Assembly: GCA_023413015.1 (NCBI GenBank)
Contig: JAEZQR010000244.1
Coordinates: 1-6,639, forward strand
Direction: 5' to 3'
Source of the DNA: Pseudomonadota bacterium
GTDB taxonomy: Bacteria > Pseudomonadota > Alphaproteobacteria > Sphingomonadales > Sphingomonadaceae
Length of the DNA stretch: 6,639 nucleotides
The notes beneath the pieces are model-generated. The model made no database searches and had not been told where the DNA came from. It saw nothing but the letters and a program-made list of their open reading frames with translations. Position numbers and translations under genes: made by a program. Within the stretch, counting starts at the first letter, position 1. Every line of letters begins with the position of its first letter. Below, piece by piece: positions 1-6,128 of the stretch.

Positions 1-903
1 CAGATGGCGCCCTATGCGCTGCCTCATCTCGATGGCCGGCGCAGCGCGATGGATTTCGTCGACGTCGATTCCGAGAAGTGGTTCCAATATGCCCGCGAAG
101 GCGGCGGGCTGCGCCGGCTCGTCTATCAGCGTGAGGGCCGCTTGCTGCGCGCGTTCGAGAAGCAGGCAGCACGCCGCTTCGACGCCAGCCTGCTCGTCTC
201 GGAAGCCGAGGCGTCGCTGTTCCGTCAGGTCGGTGGCGCCGACGCGCATAATGTGCTGGCGGTGAGCAACGGCGTCGACTTCGACTATTTCGATCCCGAC
301 GCCGGCTTCCGGCCACTCGCCAAGCCGGGTTCGCCGGCCTTCGTGTTCACCGGCGCGATGGACTATCGCCCGAACGTCGATGCCGTGCTGTGGTTCGCCG
401 AGCAGGTGTGGCCGCGCATCCGCGCCGCCAAGCCGCAGGCGGCGTTCCAGATCGTCGGCTCGAAGCCGCTGCCGGAAGTGCAGAAGATGAGCGGCCGCGA
501 CGGAATCACGGTCACCGGCCGCGTCGAGGACGTGCGGCCCTACATCGCCGGCGCCGATGCGATCGTCGCGCCGCTGCGGATCGCGCGCGGCATCCAGAAC
601 AAGGTGCTGGAGGCAATGGCGATGGCAAAGCCGGTCGTCGCCACTCAGGCCGCGTTCGAGGGGATCGACGCCGTCCCCAGCGAGCATCTGCTGGTGGAGG
701 ACGAGCCGGCCGCCTACGCCGCACACCTCCTCGATCTGGCGGACGATCCGCAGCGCGCCCGGCGGCTCGGCGCGGCGGCCCGGCGCCACGTCTCGGCGCG
801 CTACAGCTGGTCGGCCTGCCTCGCGCCGCTAGACGATATCTTCGGGTTGGCGCCGCTGCTGCAGGTCACGGCGCCCATGCTTCTGAAAGCGGTGGCGGAA
901 TGA
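1..903 (+). CDS. XrtA/PEP-CTERM-associated GT-B glycosyltransferase (TIGR03087-like), 5'-truncated by window edge
   Basis: Predicted cytoplasmic sugar transferase of the GT4 / glycosyl transferases group 1 type, acting in exopolysaccharide assembly. The frame is open from base 1, and the first ATG (base 4) falls inside the conserved region (QMAPY, then MDFVDVDS), so it is not the real start. The family is about 400 residues and 300 are visible, so roughly 100 N-terminal residues lie outside the window. Counting the codon at base 1 as residue 1, VSNGVD (89-94) and FTGAMDYRPN (116-125) mark the interdomain region. The C-terminal nucleotide-sugar domain follows, with GRVEDVRPYIAGAD (173-186), RGIQNK (196-201), LEAMAMAKPVV (203-213) and HLLVED (229-234). 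The usual first Glu of the GT4 E-x7-E motif is Arg here (R196), and the second Glu (E204) is present. The stop codon overlaps the ATG of xrtA. The XrtA assignment rests on motif recall and on the two downstream genes; the donor and acceptor sugars cannot be read from the sequence. Confidence 0.88.
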   Translation, partial: QMAPYALPHLDGRRSAMDFVDVDSEKWFQYAREGGGLRRLVYQREGRLLRAFEKQAARRFDASLLVSEAEASLFRQVGGADAHNVLAVSNGVDFDYFDPDAGFRPLAKPGSPAFVFTGAMDYRPNVDAVLWFAEQVWPRIRAAKPQAAFQIVGSKPLPEVQKMSGRDGITVTGRVEDVRPYIAGADAIVAPLRIARGIQNKVLEAMAMAKPVVATQAAFEGIDAVPSEHLLVEDEPAAYAAHLLDLADDPQRARRLGAAARRHVSARYSWSACLAPLDDIFGLAPLLQVTAPMLLKAVAE

Positions 904-2471
904 AGGCGAGCACAGCCTTGGCGGAGGAGCGGCCGGTCGCGGATCGTGCCGCATCCCCCTGGTGGCGCTATGGGGCGGCCTGGGCGGCGCTGGTGGCGGC
1001 GATCCTGCTGCTGTTCCACCGCACCGCGCTTCACCTCTTCTCGATCTGGTGGGACAATTCGACCTTCGGCCATTGCCTGCTGATCCCGGCGATCCTCGCC
1101 TGGCTGGTGTGGCAGCGCCGCGAGGGGCTCGCGCGGCTGGCGCCGCGGCCGTGGCTACCGGGCGTCGCGCTGATGCTGGCGAGCGGCCTCTTGTGGCTGC
1201 TCGGCGAATTCGCTGGGGTCGCGCTCGTTCGTCATGCGGCGCTGGTCTTCATGCTGCAGGCGACCGTGCCGACGCTGTTCGGCCTCGCCGTCACGCGTGC
1301 GCTCACCTTTCCGCTGTTCTTCGCGCTGTTCATGATCCCGACCGGTGAGCAGCTGGTGCCCTACCTGCAGACGATCACCGCGAAGTTCTGCATCCACCTG
1401 CTCGACCTGTTCGGCGTTCCGGCCTACATCGACGGCGTCTTCATCTCGATCCCGACCGGCAATTTCGAGGTGGCGGAAGCCTGCTCGGGCGTGCGCTTCC
1501 TGATCGCGATGGTCGCGTTCGGCACGCTGGTCGCGAACGTCTGCTTCAAGTCCTGGCCGCGCCGCATCGCGTTCATCGCGGCCTCGATCCTCATCCCGAT
1601 CGTCGCCAACGGCATTCGGGCATGGAGCACGATCTACATCTCGTACCTCACCACGAACGAATTCGCCGGCAGCGTCGATCACATCATCTACGGCTGGTTC
1701 TTCTTCGCGATCGTCATGGTGCTGACGATCGCCGTCGGCTGGCGCTTCTTCGACCGTCCGGTCGACGATCCGTTCATCTACCCTGAGCGGCTGCAGTCGC
1801 CGGCCGCCCGCCCGGCACCCGTCGCAACGCTCGTCAGCGCGGCGCTGATCGCAACGGCGGCAGCGGCAGCGGCGCCGGCCTATGCGGCTGTCGCCGCCAG
1901 CCGCGGCCCCGACCGGCCGACCGCCGGCCTGTCGCTTCCCACGCCGACCGGATGGACGCGCACCGTATCCACCGGAATGCCGTGGCAACCGCACTATGCC
2001 GGAGCGACGGCGACCGCGCTGGCGACGTTCGTCGATAGCAATGGCCAGCCGGTCGACCTCTACATCGCCGTCTTCGATCGGCAGGCGGACGGCGCGGAGC
2101 TCATCGGCTACCAGCAGGGCATCGTGCCGCCGACCGAGGTGGACGAGGACGGCTGGGCCTGGGCCGGCAACCGGCCGCCGCCGCCGGGCGGCAGCGCCGC
2201 GCAGATCAACTTCGGTCCGGCCGTCCGCGACGTCTGGCAATATTATTGGGTGAACGGAAAGCTCGTGGGTAGTCCCTATGCCGCGAAGATCGAAGGGTTG
2301 AAGGCGCGCCTGCTCGGCGGACCGCCGCAGGCGGCGACCGTCGTGATCTCGGCCGAGCGCCGCGACCCGATGGTGCCGGCGGTGCCGGCGCTCGAACGCT
2401 TCGCCCGGTCGCTCGGCCCCGTCGACCACCTGATCGGCCAGTCGATCGTGACCGGCCCGAGGAGCAACTGA
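900..2471 (+). CDS. xrtA: Exosortase A fused to a C-terminal EpsI domain
   Basis: Inner-membrane cysteine transpeptidase-like enzyme of 523 residues, predicted to recognise and cleave the C-terminal PEP-CTERM sorting signal of exported proteins. The frame stays open upstream to base 390, but ATG 900 is chosen because it overlaps the preceding stop as ATGA and gives the expected N terminus; the upstream part shadows the glycosyltransferase. About eight hydrophobic helices fill residues 25-282. The exosortase catalytic residues are in place: Cys195 in EACSGVRFL (193-201), Arg240 in NGIRAW (237-242) and His261 in DHIIYGW (260-266). A ninth hydrophobic, Ala-rich segment (about 307-333) leads into the EpsI domain (about 345-507), recognised by VWQYYWVNGKLVGSPYAAK (445-463) and AATVVISAERRDP (478-490). 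By topology this domain should face the periplasm. Exosortase-EpsI fusions are known for the XrtA type; the role of EpsI is unclear to me. Translation is probably coupled to the gene upstream, since only a weak purine-rich stretch precedes the ATG. Confidence 0.95.
   Translation: MKASTALAEERPVADRAASPWWRYGAAWAALVAAILLLFHRTALHLFSIWWDNSTFGHCLLIPAILAWLVWQRREGLARLAPRPWLPGVALMLASGLLWLLGEFAGVALVRHAALVFMLQATVPTLFGLAVTRALTFPLFFALFMIPTGEQLVPYLQTITAKFCIHLLDLFGVPAYIDGVFISIPTGNFEVAEACSGVRFLIAMVAFGTLVANVCFKSWPRRIAFIAASILIPIVANGIRAWSTIYISYLTTNEFAGSVDHIIYGWFFFAIVMVLTIAVGWRFFDRPVDDPFIYPERLQSPAARPAPVATLVSAALIATAAAAAAPAYAAVAASRGPDRPTAGLSLPTPTGWTRTVSTGMPWQPHYAGATATALATFVDSNGQPVDLYIAVFDRQADGAELIGYQQGIVPPTEVDEDGWAWAGNRPPPPGGSAAQINFGPAVRDVWQYYWVNGKLVGSPYAAKIEGLKARLLGGPPQAATVVISAERRDPMVPAVPALERFARSLGPVDHLIGQSIVTGPRSN
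2459..2464 (+). promoter_or_regulatory. Shine-Dalgarno site for the amidotransferase gene
   Basis: GAGGAG lies eight bases before the ATG at 2473, inside the last codons of xrtA. It is the clearest ribosome binding site in the window. It fixes the amidotransferase start, and the start itself must be right because the catalytic Cys has to be residue 2 after Met removal. Confidence 0.75.
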
Positions 2472-2472
2472 T

Positions 2473-4386
2473 ATGTGCGGCATCGCCGGTTACTTCGACA
2501 CGCGAGAGCACCGCTCGATACCCGAGCCGCTGCTGCGCCGCATGACCGATGCCATCGCGCATCGGGGCCCGGACGGCAGCGATATCCATCGCGTGCCGGG
2601 CGTCGGGCTCGGCCATCGCCGGCTGGCGATCATCGATCTGGTGAGCGGCGCGCAGCCGATGACGACGCCCGACGGGCAGGTCACCATCGTCTTCAACGGC
2701 GAGATCTACAATTTCCAGGACGTGCGCCGCGAGCTGGAGGCGGTCGGGCATCGCTTCCGCACCAGCAGCGATACCGAGGTGATCCTCTACGCCTGGCTCG
2801 AATATGGCGAGGCCTGCGTCCACCGGCTGCGCGGGATGTTCGCCTTCGCGATCCACGACCAGCGCACCCGGCGGCTGTTCCTCGCGCGCGACCGTCTCGG
2901 CGTGAAGCCGCTGCACTATGCCGAGCTGCCGGGCGGTGAGGTCATCTTCGGGTCCGAGCTCAAGGCGCTGCTGGTCCATCCCAAGCTGTCGCGCGCGCTC
3001 GATCCCACCGCGATCGAGGATTATTTCGCCTACGGCTACATCCCCGATCCCAAGTGCCTGCTGTCGTCGGTGCGCAAGCTCCCGGCGGGCCATACGCTGA
3101 CGCTGCGCCAGGGCCAGCCGGTGCCGGAGCCCAAGCGCTACTGGGACGTCGACTTCACCACGCGCCATCGCGGCAAGGTCGACGACCTCGCTGCCGAGCT
3201 GACCGCCCGCATGCGCGAAGCGGTGCGGTTGCGCATGATCGCCGACGTGCCGCTCGGCGCCTTCCTGTCGGGCGGCGTCGACTCCTCGTCGGTCGTCGCG
3301 CTGATGGCGGAGATGAGCGCGCAGCCGGTCAACACCTGCTCGATCGGCTTCGACGTCGCCGGCTACGACGAGACCGAATATGCGACCGAGATCGCGCAGC
3401 GCTACGCCACCAACCATCGCACGCGCATCGTCGATCCCAACGACTTCGCGCTGATCGACCGGCTGGCCGACGCCTATGACGAGCCGTTCGCCGATGCCTC
3501 GGCGTTGCCGACCTACCGGGTCTGCGCGCTCGCGCGGGAGACGGTGACGGTCGCGCTATCGGGCGACGGCGCCGACGAGGCGTTCGCCGGCTATCGCCGC
3601 TACCGTCTGCATGCGAACGAGGAGAAGCTGCGCGGCGCGCTGCCGCTCGGCTTCCGCCAGCGGCTGTTCGGAACGCTCGGCCGCGCCTATCCCAAGCTCG
3701 ACTGGGCGCCGCGCGTCTTCCGCGCCAAGTCGACGCTCGAGGCACTCGGCCGCTCGACCGAGGAAGCCTATTTCAACAGCATCGCCGTGGTGCCGGACCG
3801 GCTGCGCAGCTGCCTGTTCAGCCCGGCCTTCCGCCGCGAGCTGCAGGGGCATTGGGCCGGCAGCCTATACGTCGACACCATGCGCAACGCCCCCGCGCGC
3901 GATCCGCTGGGGCAGGCGCAATATGCCGACATCCAGCATTGGCTGCCCGGCGACATCCTGACCAAGATGGACCGCGCCAGCATGGCGGTCAGCCTCGAAG
4001 CACGCGAGCCGCTGCTCGACCATGAGCTGGTCGCCTGGGCCGCCGGGCTGCCGCCCGAGCTGCGCATCCGCAACGGGCAGGGCAAGTGGCTGATGAAGCG
4101 GGCGATGGAACGCTACGTCCCTAAGCGGCTGCTCTACCGGCCGAAGATGGGCTTCGTCGTCCCGATCAGCGACTGGTTCCGCGGGCCGCTCGCCGGCCGC
4201 GCCGAAGCGCTCGCGACCAGCTCTGCCGCCGTCGAGACCGGCTGGTTCGACATGGATTTCCTCAAGCGCGCGGTCGCCGACCATCGCGCCGGCCGTGTCG
4301 AGCATGGGCGGCTGCTGTGGCAGCTGCTGATGCTCGATCAGTCGCTGTCGCGGCTCGTCGAGGCGCCCCAGAAGGCGGTGGCATAG
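2473..4386 (+). CDS. XrtA-associated glutamine amidotransferase 1 (asparagine synthetase B-like, TIGR03108-like)
   Basis: Cytoplasmic two-domain enzyme of 637 residues. The N-terminal class II glutaminase releases ammonia from glutamine, and the C-terminal synthetase domain adenylates an acceptor carboxylate and amidates it. The glutaminase nucleophile is Cys2 (MCGIAGYF), supported by RGPDG (31-35), HRRLAIIDL (48-56), NGEIYN (75-80) and SSDTEV (98-103). The synthetase domain has the PP-loop SGGVDSS (266-272), SGDGADE (363-369), LPGDILTKMDRASM (491-504), EAREPLLDHELV (509-520) and KMGFVVPISDWFR (558-570). All key motifs are intact, so it should be active. Length and position directly after xrtA fit the exosortase A-associated subfamily rather than housekeeping AsnB; the natural acceptor is unknown but is plausibly a sugar or uronic acid of the exopolysaccharide. 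It starts one base after the xrtA stop, with a good Shine-Dalgarno site, and ends in TAG. Its last 49 bases overlap the 3' end of truA on the other strand. Confidence 0.93.
   Translation: MCGIAGYFDTREHRSIPEPLLRRMTDAIAHRGPDGSDIHRVPGVGLGHRRLAIIDLVSGAQPMTTPDGQVTIVFNGEIYNFQDVRRELEAVGHRFRTSSDTEVILYAWLEYGEACVHRLRGMFAFAIHDQRTRRLFLARDRLGVKPLHYAELPGGEVIFGSELKALLVHPKLSRALDPTAIEDYFAYGYIPDPKCLLSSVRKLPAGHTLTLRQGQPVPEPKRYWDVDFTTRHRGKVDDLAAELTARMREAVRLRMIADVPLGAFLSGGVDSSSVVALMAEMSAQPVNTCSIGFDVAGYDETEYATEIAQRYATNHRTRIVDPNDFALIDRLADAYDEPFADASALPTYRVCALARETVTVALSGDGADEAFAGYRRYRLHANEEKLRGALPLGFRQRLFGTLGRAYPKLDWAPRVFRAKSTLEALGRSTEEAYFNSIAVVPDRLRSCLFSPAFRRELQGHWAGSLYVDTMRNAPARDPLGQAQYADIQHWLPGDILTKMDRASMAVSLEAREPLLDHELVAWAAGLPPELRIRNGQGKWLMKRAMERYVPKRLLYRPKMGFVVPISDWFRGPLAGRAEALATSSAAVETGWFDMDFLKRAVADHRAGRVEHGRLLWQLLMLDQSLSRLVEAPQKAVA
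4338..4386. other. Tail-to-tail coding overlap of amidotransferase gene and truA
   Basis: The last 16 codons (including stop) of the plus-strand amidotransferase gene are also read on the minus strand as truA residues 245-259 plus its TGA stop. No hairpin followed by a T-run is visible on either strand here, so the two convergent transcripts have no obvious intrinsic terminator between them and are likely to run into each other. Confidence 0.85.
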
Positions 4387-5117
4387 CGCGCCGCCATGAA
4401 CGTCAGCCCGTCAGGCGGCGCGTTGATCCCGAGCGCGGCACGATCACGCGCCTCGAGCGCCGCCTGCAGGTCGTCCGCGCTCCATTTGCCTTCGCCGACG
4501 AACTTGAGGCAGCCCACCATCGACCGCACCTGATGGTGCAGGAACGAGCGCGCCTCGGCGAACACCAGCACCTCGTCGCCGTCGCGCCGCACGTCGAGCC
4601 GGTCGAGCGTCTTCACCGGGCTGGCCGCCTGGCAGTAGGCGGCACGGAACGTCGTGAAGTCGTGACGGCCGACCAGCCGCTGCGCCGCCTCGTGCATCGC
4701 GTCGGCATCGAGCGGCGTCGGCACGCGCCAGGCGAGCCCCAGGTCGAAGGTGAGCGGCGCCCGGCGGTTGACGATGCGGTAGCGGTAGGCGCGGCCCGTA
4801 CAGTCGAAGCGCGCGTGGAAGTCGGCCGGCGCTTCCTCGCACCGCAGGATCGCGACCGGCGCCGGCCGCACCCGCGCGTTGATCGCCTCCATCAGGCGAA
4901 AGGGCGTGATCGTCCGTTCGATGTCCGCATGCGCGACTTGACCGACTGCATGGACGCCCGCGTCCGTTCGGCCGGCGGCGTGCAGCACGACCGTCTCGCC
5001 GGTTACGGCATGGATCGCGTCCTCGATCGCCGCCTGGACGCTCGGCCCATGCGCCTGCCGCTGCCAGCCCATGAATGGCCGGCCGTCATATTCGATGAGG
5101 AAGCGGAAACGCGGCAC
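4338..5117 (-). CDS. truA: tRNA pseudouridine(38-40) synthase TruA
   Basis: Cytoplasmic enzyme that isomerises uridines 38-40 in the anticodon stem-loop of many tRNAs. The 259-residue product is of normal family length. The start is GTG (complement of bases 5115-5117), chosen because it gives the canonical N terminus (MPRFRFLIEYDG, then FMGWQRQ at 15-21), one base after the fmt stop. The catalytic Asp is D52 in GRTDAGVHA (49-57). Other family marks are DFHARFDCTGRAYRYRI (99-115), HDFTTF (152-157), SFLHHQVRSMVG (191-202) and the C-terminal APPDGL (233-238). The Shine-Dalgarno site is weak, so translation is probably coupled to fmt. The oddity is the C-terminal tail: from residue 245 onward it is encoded inside the convergent amidotransferase gene and has no family motif. 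Confidence 0.97.
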   Translation of the reverse strand: MPRFRFLIEYDGRPFMGWQRQAHGPSVQAAIEDAIHAVTGETVVLHAAGRTDAGVHAVGQVAHADIERTITPFRLMEAINARVRPAPVAILRCEEAPADFHARFDCTGRAYRYRIVNRRAPLTFDLGLAWRVPTPLDADAMHEAAQRLVGRHDFTTFRAAYCQAASPVKTLDRLDVRRDGDEVLVFAEARSFLHHQVRSMVGCLKFVGEGKWSADDLQAALEARDRAALGINAPPDGLTFMAARYATAFWGASTSRDSD

Positions 5118-5118
5118 G

Positions 5119-6024
5119 TCAGCCTACGACCGTCCCGGCCGGCACGCGCCAGCCGCGCAACGCCGCCTCCGCCGCGATCGCCGGCTTGCCGGCGCGCTGG
5201 AGGAGGGTGGGGCGGATCGCGCGATCGCCGCATGCGATCGTCAGCCGCTCGTCGAGCACCGCGCCTGCCGGCCCACTGACATCGACGATCTCCGCCGCCA
5301 GCAGCTTCACCCGCTCCCCGCCGATCTCGCACCAGGCGCCGGGCGCCGGGTTGAACGCGCGGATGGCCCGCTCCACCGCCGCGGCGGGCTGTGCAAAGTC
5401 GATCTTCGCCTCGGCCTTGTCGATCTTCGACGCGTAGGTGACGCCGTCCTCCGGCTGCGGTGTAGACACGACGTCGGCAAGCGTGGCTAGCGTCTCGACC
5501 ACCAGCCGCGCACCCATCTCTGCCAGCTCGGCGGTCAATTCGCCCGCCGTCTTGCGGTCGATCAGCGTCGATCCTTTCAGCAGCATCGGCCCGGTATCGA
5601 GTCCGCGCTCCATCTGCATGATCGTGACGCCGGTCTCGCCATCGCCGGCGAGGATCGCACGCTGGATCGGCGCGGCGCCGCGCCAGCGCGGCAGCAGCGA
5701 GGCGTGGATGTTGAGGCAACCGTGCCGCGGCGCATCGAGGATCGCCTGCGGCAGGATCAGCCCGTAGGCGGCGACCACCGCGACATCGAGGTCGAGCGCC
5801 GCGAACGCCGCGCGATCCGCCTCGTCCTTGAAGTTGACCGGCGTGCGCACCTCCAGCCCGAGTTCCTCGGCGCGGCGGTGGACCGGGGAGGGGGTGAGCG
5901 CCTTGCCACGGTTCGCCGGGCGCGGTGGCTGCGTATAGACGGCGACGATCTCGTGGCCGGCCGCCGCCAGCGCCTCGAGCGCCGGCAACGCGAAATCGGG
6001 GGTTCCCATATAGGCGATGCGCAT
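5119..6024 (-). CDS. fmt: Methionyl-tRNA formyltransferase
   Basis: Transfers a formyl group from 10-formyltetrahydrofolate to the methionine on initiator tRNA, which is needed for normal translation initiation. The product is 301 residues, slightly shorter than E. coli Fmt (about 315). The N-terminal Rossmann-type domain begins MRIAYMGTPDFALPAL. The flexible substrate loop RPANRGKALTPSPVHRRAEE is at 35-54. The catalytic residues are Asn105 and His107 in NIHASLLPRWRGAAPIQRAI (105-124) and Asp143 in GLDTGPML (141-148). The tRNA-binding C-terminal domain starts near residue 205, just after YASKIDKAE (197-205), and includes IRAFNPAPGAW (221-231). The ATG at 6024 gives the canonical N terminus, although no clear Shine-Dalgarno site precedes it. 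It is transcribed away from recR and is followed after one base by truA. In many Alphaproteobacteria def (peptide deformylase) precedes fmt in the same direction. Here it does not, so def may lie beyond recR to the right (inference). Confidence 0.97.
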   Translation of the reverse strand: MRIAYMGTPDFALPALEALAAAGHEIVAVYTQPPRPANRGKALTPSPVHRRAEELGLEVRTPVNFKDEADRAAFAALDLDVAVVAAYGLILPQAILDAPRHGCLNIHASLLPRWRGAAPIQRAILAGDGETGVTIMQMERGLDTGPMLLKGSTLIDRKTAGELTAELAEMGARLVVETLATLADVVSTPQPEDGVTYASKIDKAEAKIDFAQPAAAVERAIRAFNPAPGAWCEIGGERVKLLAAEIVDVSGPAGAVLDERLTIACGDRAIRPTLLQRAGKPAIAAEAALRGWRVPAGTVVG

Positions 6025-6128
6025 GACAGGATGGGGCTATCGCGGGCCGCGCCGCATTGCAACCGACCTTGCGGGAATGGGCAGGAATCCCCATATCAGA
6101 CAACAACTTCACGAGAGTTTTTTAAGAC
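6025..6128. promoter_or_regulatory. Divergent fmt/recR intergenic region with a candidate recR promoter
   Basis: This 104-bp stretch is the only real intergenic space in the window and must carry the start signals for fmt (leftward) and recR (rightward). The recR side, from about base 6092, is the most AT-rich part of the window, with a run of six T at 6118-6123. A weak sigma70-like pair can be read rightward: TTGCGG at 6069-6074 and CATATC at 6092-6097, 17 bp apart. The candidate -10 matches the consensus at only three of six positions. A GAATC at 6085-6089 is a GANTC (CcrM-type methylation) site. Only a weak GAGAG (6113-6117) precedes the recR ATG, at 11 bases. I see no convincing promoter for fmt. 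Confidence 0.4.

Noticed and set aside
390..899. Upstream in-frame extension of xrtA (170 codons before ATG 900)
   Set aside because: It lies entirely within the glycosyltransferase gene, is Arg/Ala-rich, and is not exosortase sequence. ATG 900 with its ATGA overlap is the natural start.
1155..2483. 442-codon open frame on the minus strand opposite xrtA
   Set aside because: The translation is Arg/Asp/Gly-rich low complexity with no domain, as expected from the strong third-position GC bias of xrtA on the other strand.
3118..3132. VPEP motif in the amidotransferase (residues 217-220), resembling a PEP-CTERM signal
   Set aside because: It is internal, with no following transmembrane helix or Arg cluster and no nearby C terminus, so it is not a sorting signal.
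2206..3417. 403-codon open frame on the minus strand opposite the xrtA 3' end and the amidotransferase gene
   Set aside because: It spans two clearly real plus-strand genes, shows no motifs, and has shadow-type composition.
4387..4460. GC-rich short inverted repeats just after the amidotransferase stop, as a possible terminator
   Set aside because: No T-run follows and the bases are truA coding sequence, so an intrinsic terminator cannot be supported.
5221..5240. GCGATCGC palindrome and nearby CGATCG repeats
   Set aside because: They lie within the fmt coding region and are expected in GC-rich coding DNA; there is no regular array.
4317..5279. 320-codon plus-strand open frame opposite truA and the fmt 3' end
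   Set aside because: Antisense shadow of truA, whose catalytic motifs are unmistakable. The product is Arg-rich with no recognisable domain.
5003..6112. 369-codon minus-strand open frame covering fmt in another frame
   Set aside because: Frame-shifted shadow of fmt; the real frame carries the full set of Fmt motifs.
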